Shown piece by piece: positions 10,863 through 20,836 of a DNA stretch of 64,000 nucleotides; the first letter of the stretch is position 1, and each line of letters starts with the position of its first letter. Under the pieces are notes generated by a model. It did no database searches and was not told the DNA's origin. It was given only the letters and a program-made list of their open reading frames with translations. The stretch spans positions 284,984-348,983 of the forward strand of contig NW_023501051.1 in NCBI RefSeq assembly GCF_014066305.1, written 5' to 3'. The translations under genes and the position numbers were made by a program. This stretch comes from Letharia columbiana. Its lineage: Eukaryota > Ascomycota > Lecanoromycetes > Lecanorales > Parmeliaceae.

Positions 10863-13800
10863 ATGGACCTCTTTCGCGTTAGACTGAACTGCGTTGACCA
10901 CTACCAAGCAACTCCTACTGCATTCGATCCCCAACTCCCTGGTGTCCATGCCTCCAACCAGCAGAGGGCCGTTCCCAAGGTCCCCGTTATCAGGGTTTTT
11001 GGCGCCACTGAGTCAGGACAAAAGGTATGCGCCCATGTTCATGGCGCGTTGCCGTACCTCTACGTCAGATACGATGGGAGTCTGGTACAGGGAGATGGTA
11101 AGGCCCGCTTCTTATCCCGGTCCAGAAAAGTCTCTTATAGGCCTGTAGTAGCCGCATACATTCGTCAACTCAACCTATCCATCGACCATGCCCTTGCAGT
11201 CAGCTACCGCCGCAATATGTACGAGGGAAAATTCGCCTTCGTTGGGCACATCACTCTTGTCAAGGGTGTTCCCTTTTACGGTTATAACGTCGGCTACAAG
11301 TTCTTTCTCAAAATCTACATGCTGAATCCACTCCACATGACTCGCTTGGCAGACCTTTTACGACAGGGCACGATTATGAAGAAGGTCATTCAGCCGTACG
11401 AAAGCCACATGCAGTACCTGCTACAATGGATGTGTGACTATAACCTTTACGGGTGCGCGTACATAGACTGTAGCCAAGTCAAGTTCCGCAGCCCAGTGCC
11501 AGATTACTTAGACATGAACAGCACTACCCATCAGTGGCACAATCGGGCAATTCCTCCTTCTTTCATTTCTGACAATGAGAAAATACCGCGGCAAAGTCAC
11601 TGCTCTATTGAGGTTGATGTCTGCGTACAGCACATTATCAACCGACTTGCCGTCAAGTCACGGCCTATACACCATGACTTCGTTGAGCGTAAATTTCCCA
11701 TTGCGACAGACGAAAAGCTAGTACAAAGCATGGCAGGTCTTTGGCGTGACGAGACTAGGAGGAGAAAAGCCAGGATGGGGGAGACGAATCCAGGAAGTAG
11801 CCCATTTCCGCCGGAAGTATTGGTCTCTGTTTCAGCGGATCCCAGAAACACTCAGGCAGGCGGATGGATCCATGAGAAGGAGTACATGGAGAAGATCAAA
11901 ATTATCGTCAAAGACGAAAGACAGAAAAGTGATGGCGGGGAAGTTGGGTTTGATGGATTTGTTGAAAATCAAAGTCTTGGGGACCAAGTGAAAACATCGC
12001 TGGAGAGCGTAGAAGACCTTTTCCCGGAGAATCTTGCTCGTGTAATGATTTTCCGGCTGGCATCTCAAGCTGCTGCGGATAACGCACAGGAATCAGCAGC
12101 CGATATGCCAGAAGTGGATGAAAGTCGGCTGCTCTCTTTCGAGGAGGATGAATTCCCATATGAGTCGGACGAAGAGCTGGCGCGAGACCTGGAAACGTCT
12201 CAAAAGAAGCAAGGCGAGCGGATAGATGATGAAATGGAACAATTCGCGAATCAAGGCATGAAGGAGCCAATGTACGATAACGAAGAAAGGCTTGCATATG
12301 TTGCGTCCACTACCAATGCCACGGAAGTCCCGAGATCAGCTCCACTTGCAAAAGTGCAGGACATTACAAGCTCTACTGAGATTGAAAAGATGGGAATCAG
12401 AAATGTGGGTAACTACGACCACGCTGATGAGGACGCTTTCGAAATCCCCCTGGAATTTGCAAGCGACATCAGTGCTGAACGAGCTAAGGACTCGACCAAA
12501 GATTATCAACATGACAAGAAGAGACGTAAGCTCCCCAACGGCGATCACCTTACAGTCGTGGATATCTCCGATCACCCGCCCCCAGACAGCAGTCGAGAAG
12601 TCTATGATATTTCTGCGAACGGTCCGACGAAATTGCGAGACAAGCCTGATATTGATCAATCGGTGGGGTCGTTTTCCTCAGAGGGGCCATATGGAACGCC
12701 TCACTCGCGTGAAAATAGCCAGAGAAAGCGCAAGATGCTGCCTTCTTCCCATGAAGGAATCAACTCCGCGACCGGAAACAAGACTCTCTCATTTCAAGTC
12801 GTTAAAGATCCGTATGACCCAAACACCATCAAGAAGCTCAGTCAAACCAGCGCTTCAGATGTCAAAGGCTCACAGAAATCAAAAACCAAGTCTGTATCTT
12901 TTCCACTGTCTAGCGAGCCAAGCCCAAGCGCGTTCAGTGCACCAAGGCTCGGATCGCTAGGATCTTTAACGTCACCAAGGAGAGTGTCTAGCCAGGTGTC
13001 CGAATGCTCCTCAAATGTTCACCAAGTGTTCGACATCAGATTACGAAAGAAGATATTCATCCTAGCTTATGAACCTCCTCGAGCTTCCGAGATCCTACTA
13101 AAAATGCGAGATGAAAGGCTTCCGTCAATCATTTATCAGGACGCTTACTATAGTAACGAAAAGGATGTGCCTGAACGTGCTAGAGAGTACGCGGGAAAGG
13201 ATTTCAAGCTTGAGAGTAGAACGGTTCCATTCCTGGCAAGTTTCGATCCCACAGGGACGTCGGCAGCCAGTCGAGGGGAAAAACTAAGCGTGGTCGTCGA
13301 CAAGACTGATGAGGAGCGACTATCTCGAAGACGAAGAATGGCATGTGGACTCCGAGCCTGGGAAATAGAAGAAATGCCTCCCACGAGACAGGAAGTCCAA
13401 GCTTGGTTAGATGAGGAGAGCGGGGAAGCATCAGGGTCTTCGGATAAGGCAACTGTCTATCACGGGATCACATCGACAAAGATGGATCTCTCGCAGATTG
13501 ACGGTGCCACTCAAAAGAACAAGCACGGATTCAAATACTCGCAAAAGCAGAAATCGACCAGTGTACAACACGAGACTCAGTACATGAGCGTCATGAGTCT
13601 TGAAATCCACGTCAACACTCGTGGGAAGATGGTGCCTAACCCCGAGCAGGATGAAATTGGATGTGTTTTCTGGTGTCTCCAGTCTGATGAAGAGGATCTG
13701 GAAGTCAACGGCATCAATGAAGGGACACACGTCGGAGTCTTGGCCCTGTCGCATATTGGAGGGTTGGCCCATAGAATCTCCCAGCACACTGGCGTGGAAG

Positions 13801-16121
13801 TGGAAGAGGAGATCTCTGAGCTTGAAATGATCAATCGCATGGTCGATATCGTTCGTGGCTATGATCCTGACATCCTAACCGGCTACGAGGTGCACGGCGG
13901 GTCCTGGGGGTATATGATAGAACGAGCTCGATGCAAATACGACTACAACTTGTGCGATGAACTTTCGAGAATGAAGTCCCAGTCGCATGGTCGATTTGGC
14001 AAGGAGGACGATCGCTGGGGTTTCAATCACACTTCCACCATCAGAGTCACAGGAAGACACATGATCAACGTCTGGCGCGCAATGAGGGGAGAGCTGAATC
14101 TGCTGCAGTATACGATGGAGAACGTCGTTTTTCAGCTCTGTCATCGCCGTATACCGCACTATTCTTTCCGAGACCTGACATTCTGGTACAAGAGTGGCAA
14201 ACCAAAGGACCTGGCTAAAGTTGTGGATTATTATGTCTCCCGTGTCCAGCTGGACCTAGAGATCTTGGAACAGAACGAGCTTATTCCAAGAACTAGTGAG
14301 CAAGCGCGGTTGCTGGGAGTAGATTTCTTTTCGGTGTTTTCGCGAGGATCTCAATTCAAGGTCGAATCACTTATGTTTCGAATAGCCAAGCCAGAGAATT
14401 TCTTGTTACCCTCACCGAGTCGAAAGCAAGTCGGTCAGCAGAACGCCTTGGAATGTCTGCCTTTGGTGATGGAGCCTCAAAGCGCATTTTACAACAGCCC
14501 ACTACTGGTGCTTGACTTCCAGTCTCTATACCCGAGCGTCATGGTTGCATATAATTACTGCTACTCCACATTCCTAGGAAGGGTGGTTAGCTGGCGTGGT
14601 CAAAACAAGATGGGTTTCACGGACTATCATAGAGAACCAAGACTCTTGGAGCTTTTGAACGACCAAGTCAACATCGCGCCGAATGGTATCGTGTATGCCA
14701 AACCCGATATTCGCAAGTCTCTTCTCGCAAAGATGCTGGGGGAGATCCTGGAGACTCGAGTCATGGTCAAAAGCGGGATGAAGGATGACAGGGATGACAA
14801 GACTCTGCAGAGGCTACTCAACAATAGACAGCTCGCATTGAAGCTCATTGCCAATGTCACTTACGGTTACACCTCTGCCTCCTTCTCTGGGCGCATGCCA
14901 TGCTCCGAGATTGCCGACAGCATTGTCCAGACAGGTCGTGAGACATTGGAGAAAGCCATCGCATTAATACATTCCGTGGAGAGGTGGGGTGCTGAGGTCG
15001 TATATGGTGACACTGACAGTCTCTTCGTCTATCTCAAGGGCCGTACCAAAGACGAGGCGTTTGACATTGGTAAAGAGATCGCTAAGACCATCACGGACAT
15101 GAATCCCAGACCAGTCAAATTGAAGTTCGAAAAGGTGTATTTTCCATGCGTTCTACTCGCAAAGAAGCGATACGTAGGCTTCAAGTACGAGAGCAAGGAT
15201 CAAATGGTGCCAGACTTCGATGCAAAGGGTATTGAGACTGTGCGCCGAGACGGAACACCAGCTGAACAGCAGATCGAAGAGAAAGCCCTAAAGATACTGT
15301 TCCGCTCGGCGGATCTAAGCCAGGTCAAATGCTACTTCCAGCGACAGTGCATGAAGATCATGAAAGGAAAGGTGTCCATCCAGGATTTTTGTTTCGCGAA
15401 AGAGGTCAAGCTTGGTACGTACAGCGACAAGGGTCTGCCGCCTCCCGGAGCACTCATTAGCACCAAGAGGATGCTGGAGGACCCTCGTGCAGAACCGCAA
15501 TACGGAGAGCGTGTTCCCTACGTGGTAATTACCGGAGCTCCAGGGGCTAGGCTCATCGATCGATGCGTGGCTCCAGACGTGCTGTTGCACAACGATAATA
15601 ATGAATTGGATGCAGAATATTACATCTTGAAGAATCTTATTCCACCACTTGAACGTATCTTCAACCTCGTTGGAGCGAATGTACGACAGTGGTACGACGA
15701 AATGCCCAAATATCAGCGAGTGCGCCGCATAGAAGCAGGGGCACTCACGGGAGGGAAGGAGTTGATCATATCGAAGAAAACATTGGAGTCTTATATGAAG
15801 TCTTCTACCTGTCTCGTCTGTCATGAGAAGCTCGAAGAAGAAATGGCAATCTGCGCCAGGTGCATACAAAATGCTGACAGCTCTCTTATGACACTGCACT
15901 CGCGGCTCAACAAAGCAGAGAGGAAAGCTGTCAATTTGGAGAACGTGTGTCGCTCTTGTGCGAGTCTGGCTTGGGGCGAAGAGGTGAAATGCGACAGCAA
16001 GGATTGTCCCGTTTTTTATACTCGGACGAGGCATATGGCAGGTCTACGGAATTCAAAGTTAATGGCGGAACCGGTCATAGGGATCTTAGAGGAGCTTGAG
16101 GCTGGCGAGCTAGATTGGTGA
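10863..16121 (+). CDS. REV3: DNA polymerase zeta catalytic subunit REV3
   Basis: Intronless, 1752 residues from the ATG at 10863. The open frame extends 9 codons further only by a TTG, so MDLFRVRLNCVDHYQ is taken as the start, as in other Rev3 proteins. It has the N-terminal B-family domain (GALPYLYVRYDG, KIYMLNPLHMTRLADLL), a long variable acidic centre, then the polymerase core. Motif A is DFQSLYPSVMVAYNYC with D at about 1218. Motif B is KLIANVTYGYTSASFSGR. Motif C is YGDTDS with the aspartates at about 1383 and 1385. Two cysteine clusters end the protein; the second (C-x2-C...C-x4-C from about 1695) is the Fe-S binding site that contacts accessory subunits. The exonuclease I position reads SLEIHVNTRG, consistent with lack of proofreading. 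The product is the error-prone translesion polymerase. Confidence 0.96.
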   Translation: MDLFRVRLNCVDHYQATPTAFDPQLPGVHASNQQRAVPKVPVIRVFGATESGQKVCAHVHGALPYLYVRYDGSLVQGDGKARFLSRSRKVSYRPVVAAYIRQLNLSIDHALAVSYRRNMYEGKFAFVGHITLVKGVPFYGYNVGYKFFLKIYMLNPLHMTRLADLLRQGTIMKKVIQPYESHMQYLLQWMCDYNLYGCAYIDCSQVKFRSPVPDYLDMNSTTHQWHNRAIPPSFISDNEKIPRQSHCSIEVDVCVQHIINRLAVKSRPIHHDFVERKFPIATDEKLVQSMAGLWRDETRRRKARMGETNPGSSPFPPEVLVSVSADPRNTQAGGWIHEKEYMEKIKIIVKDERQKSDGGEVGFDGFVENQSLGDQVKTSLESVEDLFPENLARVMIFRLASQAAADNAQESAADMPEVDESRLLSFEEDEFPYESDEELARDLETSQKKQGERIDDEMEQFANQGMKEPMYDNEERLAYVASTTNATEVPRSAPLAKVQDITSSTEIEKMGIRNVGNYDHADEDAFEIPLEFASDISAERAKDSTKDYQHDKKRRKLPNGDHLTVVDISDHPPPDSSREVYDISANGPTKLRDKPDIDQSVGSFSSEGPYGTPHSRENSQRKRKMLPSSHEGINSATGNKTLSFQVVKDPYDPNTIKKLSQTSASDVKGSQKSKTKSVSFPLSSEPSPSAFSAPRLGSLGSLTSPRRVSSQVSECSSNVHQVFDIRLRKKIFILAYEPPRASEILLKMRDERLPSIIYQDAYYSNEKDVPERAREYAGKDFKLESRTVPFLASFDPTGTSAASRGEKLSVVVDKTDEERLSRRRRMACGLRAWEIEEMPPTRQEVQAWLDEESGEASGSSDKATVYHGITSTKMDLSQIDGATQKNKHGFKYSQKQKSTSVQHETQYMSVMSLEIHVNTRGKMVPNPEQDEIGCVFWCLQSDEEDLEVNGINEGTHVGVLALSHIGGLAHRISQHTGVEVEEEISELEMINRMVDIVRGYDPDILTGYEVHGGSWGYMIERARCKYDYNLCDELSRMKSQSHGRFGKEDDRWGFNHTSTIRVTGRHMINVWRAMRGELNLLQYTMENVVFQLCHRRIPHYSFRDLTFWYKSGKPKDLAKVVDYYVSRVQLDLEILEQNELIPRTSEQARLLGVDFFSVFSRGSQFKVESLMFRIAKPENFLLPSPSRKQVGQQNALECLPLVMEPQSAFYNSPLLVLDFQSLYPSVMVAYNYCYSTFLGRVVSWRGQNKMGFTDYHREPRLLELLNDQVNIAPNGIVYAKPDIRKSLLAKMLGEILETRVMVKSGMKDDRDDKTLQRLLNNRQLALKLIANVTYGYTSASFSGRMPCSEIADSIVQTGRETLEKAIALIHSVERWGAEVVYGDTDSLFVYLKGRTKDEAFDIGKEIAKTITDMNPRPVKLKFEKVYFPCVLLAKKRYVGFKYESKDQMVPDFDAKGIETVRRDGTPAEQQIEEKALKILFRSADLSQVKCYFQRQCMKIMKGKVSIQDFCFAKEVKLGTYSDKGLPPPGALISTKRMLEDPRAEPQYGERVPYVVITGAPGARLIDRCVAPDVLLHNDNNELDAEYYILKNLIPPLERIFNLVGANVRQWYDEMPKYQRVRRIEAGALTGGKELIISKKTLESYMKSSTCLVCHEKLEEEMAICARCIQNADSSLMTLHSRLNKAERKAVNLENVCRSCASLAWGEEVKCDSKDCPVFYTRTRHMAGLRNSKLMAEPVIGILEELEAGELDW

Positions 16122-16545
16122 TTGGCATTGGACTCAGCGATTGCATTGAAAGCGTGCGCATTATACCCCGAGGAGAACGTTGCAATGGCGTTAGTTACAG
16201 TCCAGAGACTATAATGAGGTAGATTATACTACTTGTGTAATTAAATTGTTTGAGGAAGACTTCGAACAATGTGCCCGAGCCGTGCGTCATGCTTAATTAG
16301 ATCCCTTGATCACACCGAAAAGGCAAACTAGATTATCAATCTCACATGTTGTAAACCGTAGCGGCCTCTACTCAAGCAAAGCTTTGGAGATGAGTCGACT
16401 GATCAAAACGCCCAAGTGTCAGCAAAGCAAAGCGCAGAAGTGTCGTCGGAAGTTGACTACAAGCCAAACCTGACACCTTGCATGCCCAAGCCGTAAGCAC
16501 GATGAACGAGATACCTTTGCATCTCAAAGAGCTGCCCTCGTCGTG
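16122..16545. other. Intergenic between REV3 and the SMP gene
   Basis: 3' flank of REV3 and promoter of the PH-SMP gene. No ORF or repeat of note. Confidence 0.5.
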
Positions 16546-19338
16546 ATGGGCATCTCTATTGCTTTTATATTAACCTACTTACTCGGTGGGCTAACCTTGT
16601 TGCCCATCCTTTTCGCCATTGTTCTCCTACATGCGTACCTCACGTTCCCCGTACAAGATCGGTCCTCGACCTCCTCCGACACCTCTTCGGACACCCTCCG
16701 CGATGACAAAGACGACGGACAAAACCTCAAATCTCATGCGAGTATAGCAGATATCGCGGAGAAATTCAAACGCGCACATGAGCCTGATGTTGCAGCTGGC
16801 TACTTCGCCGTGTGCCGAGAGTACGTGCCTGGAGGTATCAATGGCAAACCACCAGAGCGGACGACCCCGGCTGGGGCGGTAATAGCTACAGAAAGCCCTA
16901 GCGTGTACCAGAGCATGTATAGAAGTATATTCGACCGGAAGCAAGGGCCAAGTCTAGATCCCGGGAAAGGCAACAGCAAGACCGTCAAGAGGGCTAGGAA
17001 TGTCTTCTTTGTTGTTCTACGACACGGACACTTAATGCTTTACGAAGATTCAGAACAGCTGGAGGTCAAACATGTCATATCACTGGAACTTCACGATGTC
17101 AGCATCTACGGTGGAGGGAACGAAATCCCCGAAGGAGAACTATGGATAAAGAGAAATGCTATACGCTTGACGAGAAAAGCCGGGTTTGAAGATCCCGCCT
17201 CTACGTCCAAGCCTTTCTTCCTCTTCTCCGAGAACTGCTCAGACAAAGAAGACTTCTATTTCGCGCTATTACAGAACCAGGAAATCAAGCCAAATGCGCC
17301 TGATAACCCGCCGAGGCCACAGCAGTACGAGACCAAGCATGTCATCGGGCTTGTGCAGAGGCTGCATTCGTCGGAAGAACAACTGCAGACAAGGTGGATC
17401 AATGGACTTGCGGGTAGACTTTTCCTTGCCCTTTACAAGACTCAAGTCATCGAGGAATACATACGCAAGAAGATCACTAAAAAGATTGCACGGGTGAAGA
17501 AGCCTGCCTTCCTCTCCGGTCTCGTACTCCAAAAAATTGAGATGGGAGAGAGTGCACCCCAGATTACTAACCCGCGACTCAATGACCTCACGATCAACGG
17601 CGACTGTTGTGCCGAAGCAGACTTCAAGTACAACGGGAATTTCCGCCTAGAGATCGCAGCTACAGCTCGCATTGATCTCGGTGCGCGATTTAAAGCTCGA
17701 GAGGTCAACTTGGTGCTGGCAGTGGTTGTCAGAAAATTGAACGGTCATGTCTTGGTGAAGTTCAAACCACCTCCAAGTAATCGCGTCTGGATATCCTTTG
17801 AGACAATGCCTGATATGGAGATGACCATCGAGCCCATTGTCAGCTCGCGACAGATCACATATGGCTTTATCCTACGAGCGATCGAGAGTAGGATTAGGGA
17901 GGTTATGGCCGAGACCATCGTCATGCCGCACTGGGACGATAGTCCATTCACAGACACTAGACAACAAACTTTTCGAGGGGGCATCTGGGCGGACCAAGGG
18001 ACGACTGGTGGAATGCCGACTGAACATACAAACATTCCAGATGAAGCACCGGAAGATGACGCCGAGCTCGAAGCCGATGCGGCTCCAACCCATCACGCCT
18101 CGCCCCGCGCGAAAGACGAGAGAACCTTGAGCATGCCGGTCTCGCTTGATTCGTTTCCCTCAGGTCCAATTCCAAATCCAGCAGCGAGTTCTAAGCAAAG
18201 CCTCGATGAGACTGCTAAAGATAGCGTTGCTACTGGCGTTCAGAAAGGTCCAGAGCCACCTAAAACCCTCAGATCGCGCTCGTTTGCATCAGCTGCCAAC
18301 CCACTCCTCAGCATGGATAATGCAAATTTTGACTCTATTCAACCGGTAAAGAACACGAAACAACTACAAGACGCCACTAGTGCAATGATGGCAATCTCGA
18401 ACCGCTCGCGCCCTACGTCTCCTACCGACACTCCCATGGGGTCTGCCCCAGGCCCCTCTACGTTGTGGGGGAACAGCCGAAAAACCAGTAGTAGATCCTC
18501 TACGTTGTCTGATTCTAATGGCACACCTGAGCAGAATCTTCTACAAGACATTTATACATCTAGCCCTAGCCAAACTTCTTTGCCTCCAACTCCGACTACT
18601 TCAAGCTCACGGTCCACGAAGTCAACTTTTGGAAATGTTATGCCACAGTCTAGAACACTGCAAGCAGATGTTCGCATGCCAGCATCGTCGGAGAAGAGAC
18701 AATCAATAGTAGTCCTTGGCGCGGCGACTGCAGCCGCCAAGAAATGGGGTTGGGGAGTACTCAGCAGGAACATGGATCAGAAGAACCAGCAGGCTGCTGA
18801 TCCAGATCGCGCTGGGACACCCAAGCACCCCATCGGACGAGGTCGCCCTTTACCTCCACCCGGCCAGCCCTTACCGTTCCCTGAAAGGCCTCACACGAAG
18901 ACGATGCCGGCCACGACCCCCCAAAGAAAGCCCGTCCCAAAACCAGACCTGCTTCAAACACGTCAGGATGAGGCCAAGGCACGATCGGTCCCTCCGCCAC
19001 CACTTCCGGCTCGCAAAAGACGAGGATCAGCTCACATTGATCATGAGAGCGACGGCGGGCTCTTAGTTGTCGAAGCTCCGCCCGAATCTGAAACCTCGAG
19101 CCCCAATGATGACAAGCGGGATGAGTATATCAGCGACCCTGAGGTTGAGCCTGTAGCTAGCTTACCGAATAGCATTGCGCCAGACGGAGGGGACCATAGC
19201 TCAGAACGACGACGGAGGTCAACTTTCATACAGGACTCGCACGCGGAGGATGAGAGTGCTCATTCGATTTGGCAGTCGGCGCAGGAAGAAGAGGCCAGAT
19301 CAAAGAGCATGTGGCTAGATACCCATGAGCATTCGTAA
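16546..19338 (+). CDS. PH- and SMP-domain lipid-transfer protein, NVJ2/TEX2 type
   Basis: Single exon of about 930 residues; the ATG at 16546 follows a GTG, so the shorter start was chosen. Order: an N-terminal membrane anchor (ISIAFILTYLLGG, TLLPILFAIVLLHAYL), a PH-like region with VFFVVLRHGHLMLYED, then the SMP domain with NGLAGRLFLALYKT, PRLNDLTINGDCCAEADF and MPDMEMTIEPIVSSRQITYG. A long disordered Ser/Pro-rich tail follows. This matches fungal Nvj2 and animal TEX2, ER-anchored tubular lipid-binding proteins at organelle contact sites. The gene is commonly listed as TEX2 in the MAT flank of Dothideomycetes, which agrees with its position between REV3 and SLA2. The tail contains proline-rich SH3-ligand-like patches. 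Confidence 0.88.
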   Translation: MGISIAFILTYLLGGLTLLPILFAIVLLHAYLTFPVQDRSSTSSDTSSDTLRDDKDDGQNLKSHASIADIAEKFKRAHEPDVAAGYFAVCREYVPGGINGKPPERTTPAGAVIATESPSVYQSMYRSIFDRKQGPSLDPGKGNSKTVKRARNVFFVVLRHGHLMLYEDSEQLEVKHVISLELHDVSIYGGGNEIPEGELWIKRNAIRLTRKAGFEDPASTSKPFFLFSENCSDKEDFYFALLQNQEIKPNAPDNPPRPQQYETKHVIGLVQRLHSSEEQLQTRWINGLAGRLFLALYKTQVIEEYIRKKITKKIARVKKPAFLSGLVLQKIEMGESAPQITNPRLNDLTINGDCCAEADFKYNGNFRLEIAATARIDLGARFKAREVNLVLAVVVRKLNGHVLVKFKPPPSNRVWISFETMPDMEMTIEPIVSSRQITYGFILRAIESRIREVMAETIVMPHWDDSPFTDTRQQTFRGGIWADQGTTGGMPTEHTNIPDEAPEDDAELEADAAPTHHASPRAKDERTLSMPVSLDSFPSGPIPNPAASSKQSLDETAKDSVATGVQKGPEPPKTLRSRSFASAANPLLSMDNANFDSIQPVKNTKQLQDATSAMMAISNRSRPTSPTDTPMGSAPGPSTLWGNSRKTSSRSSTLSDSNGTPEQNLLQDIYTSSPSQTSLPPTPTTSSSRSTKSTFGNVMPQSRTLQADVRMPASSEKRQSIVVLGAATAAAKKWGWGVLSRNMDQKNQQAADPDRAGTPKHPIGRGRPLPPPGQPLPFPERPHTKTMPATTPQRKPVPKPDLLQTRQDEAKARSVPPPPLPARKRRGSAHIDHESDGGLLVVEAPPESETSSPNDDKRDEYISDPEVEPVASLPNSIAPDGGDHSSERRRRSTFIQDSHAEDESAHSIWQSAQEEEARSKSMWLDTHEHS

Positions 19339-19570
19339 TCAGATGCATTAGCGGGTACGGGGCATTGTACACATCCAAGATGTCAGGGCGTTAGAGCGAT
19401 GAATTGACTTTGAGACTCAATTAGACGCATGATTACTAGTGTAGAAATGCCATGATTATGTATGTGAATGCAAATGATGGAATTTTATGCGCAGGCAAAG
19501 GAGTGTGCTGGTGGTAATACGGATCTTTCCGAATTTGATGTCTCGGTCCCATATCCCTTCATCATCTTCA

Positions 19571-20836
19571 CTAGCATCGTCGATGTCGAATCCGAACCCC
19601 CCCCCCATATCGCCAAGGATTTAGGATTTGATTCGGTCTGGCAGCCGTTTCGCCATCAATTTTGCCATCAGTTTCGCCTAAATCTCCTACATGATCCTTC
19701 CAGCAGTCCAGATACTCATCTTCCAAACACACCCTATCCTCTAGGTCCATATCGTACTCCGAGTCTAAGTAATCCTCATCAGTAATCTCACCATCACTCA
19801 GACTGAGTGAAGTTGCATACCCTTTGTAACCCTCTTTATCATCGCCCTGCCCATAATTATTCCGCGGAAAGCCGGATGTTTTAGACACATAGGTAACAAT
19901 AGCTGCCTCCGGAATTGCGATTCGTTTATTCTTAATCCTTCCCACCTGCTCATCGTGTTCAATCTTTACCCTACGTGAGACCTGTAATCTTATGATCTTG
20001 GCTCGTTCAGATATCGAATTGAACGTGAGTCTAAGACCCGATGGAAGGCGGACTTGAAGTTTCGAATCCAGCTGCCCGTTCGACTCGAAGATGTGCTCTG
20101 GAAGATATCTTATCATGAAGAGAACGAAAGGTCCGCACGACCACCAGTCCGTTTTAGTAAAATTATAGTTGGCCTGATAAGGCGTCTGATATTCTTCAGG
20201 AAAGGCAAATTTCCTCAAAACGCATCCGACTCCAACCACGGCTCGCCTTACGACATTCGCTTATGAACTATAATGGGACGCTATGCCGGCCTCGATATCC
20301 ATAACCAATAGAGACCAGTGACTACCACCTGAGTCGCCAAGCTCGACGTCGTTAACGATCACGAACAAAGAATTCTACCTTCAAGATCCTGTCAGTCACG
20401 ATCCGTAATCTTAAGATCTTATTGCTAGCCGACAAAGGAGATCCATTGCAGGACATATCAACGAGATATAGTCGCCTTTAGGATCGAACTGAGAGTGAAA
20501 ATGCTGCGTTACGAAACGCAAGATGGAATCAGGGAGCCATTTGCCATTAGGCGAAGCCACAGTATAGATATCAGCATTGGTGACTGTAGCCTCATCGGCT
20601 GTGACAGAGACATCGTTATTGTCCTCAATGCCTAAACCATGCAACATGCCTTTGAGTTCGCTTACATACCCAGCGAGCATATTGACCGAGTCCTGGTCCT
20701 TCTTCGGCACAATCAGTTTCCGCTTCTTGCTTCCTGACCCGAGGGAAGGTAGTAGTACTGAGTCAAGCTTCCGTCTCTGCCTTGTTCGAGGGCCTGGGCC
20801 ATGCCCAGCCTCACTACATGCTGAATCCATGATCAT
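19571..20836 (-). pseudogene. Ulp1/SENP8-like (C48) cysteine protease, decayed
   Basis: Minus-strand segments reproduce the order of a Ulp1/SENP catalytic domain. First comes WLPDSILRFVTQHF (20410-20540 region), then FVIVNDVELGDSGGSHWSLL with the catalytic His (about 20300-20370), then TDWWSCGPFVLFMIRYL with the catalytic Cys (about 20110-20150). The GGSHWSLLV pattern resembles the SENP8/NEDP1 deneddylase branch. Two defects are seen. An in-frame TAA interrupts the frame just after HYSS (20262-20264), and no phase-correct GT donor joins the first segment to the second. The usual catalytic Asp of HYDS is a Ser here. After the domain, an acidic tail runs to 19571. The TAA could come from CAA by a C-to-T change at CpA, as RIP produces. 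An uncalled intron could rescue it, so pseudogene status is likely but not certain. Confidence 0.6.

Noticed and set aside
12292..12960. 222-codon plus frame in the middle of REV3
   Set aside because: Overlaps the variable Rev3 centre in another frame; low-complexity composition and no family match.
15315..16034. 239-codon minus-strand frame inside REV3
   Set aside because: Antisense of the Rev3 C-terminal region; the plus frame has all polymerase motifs.
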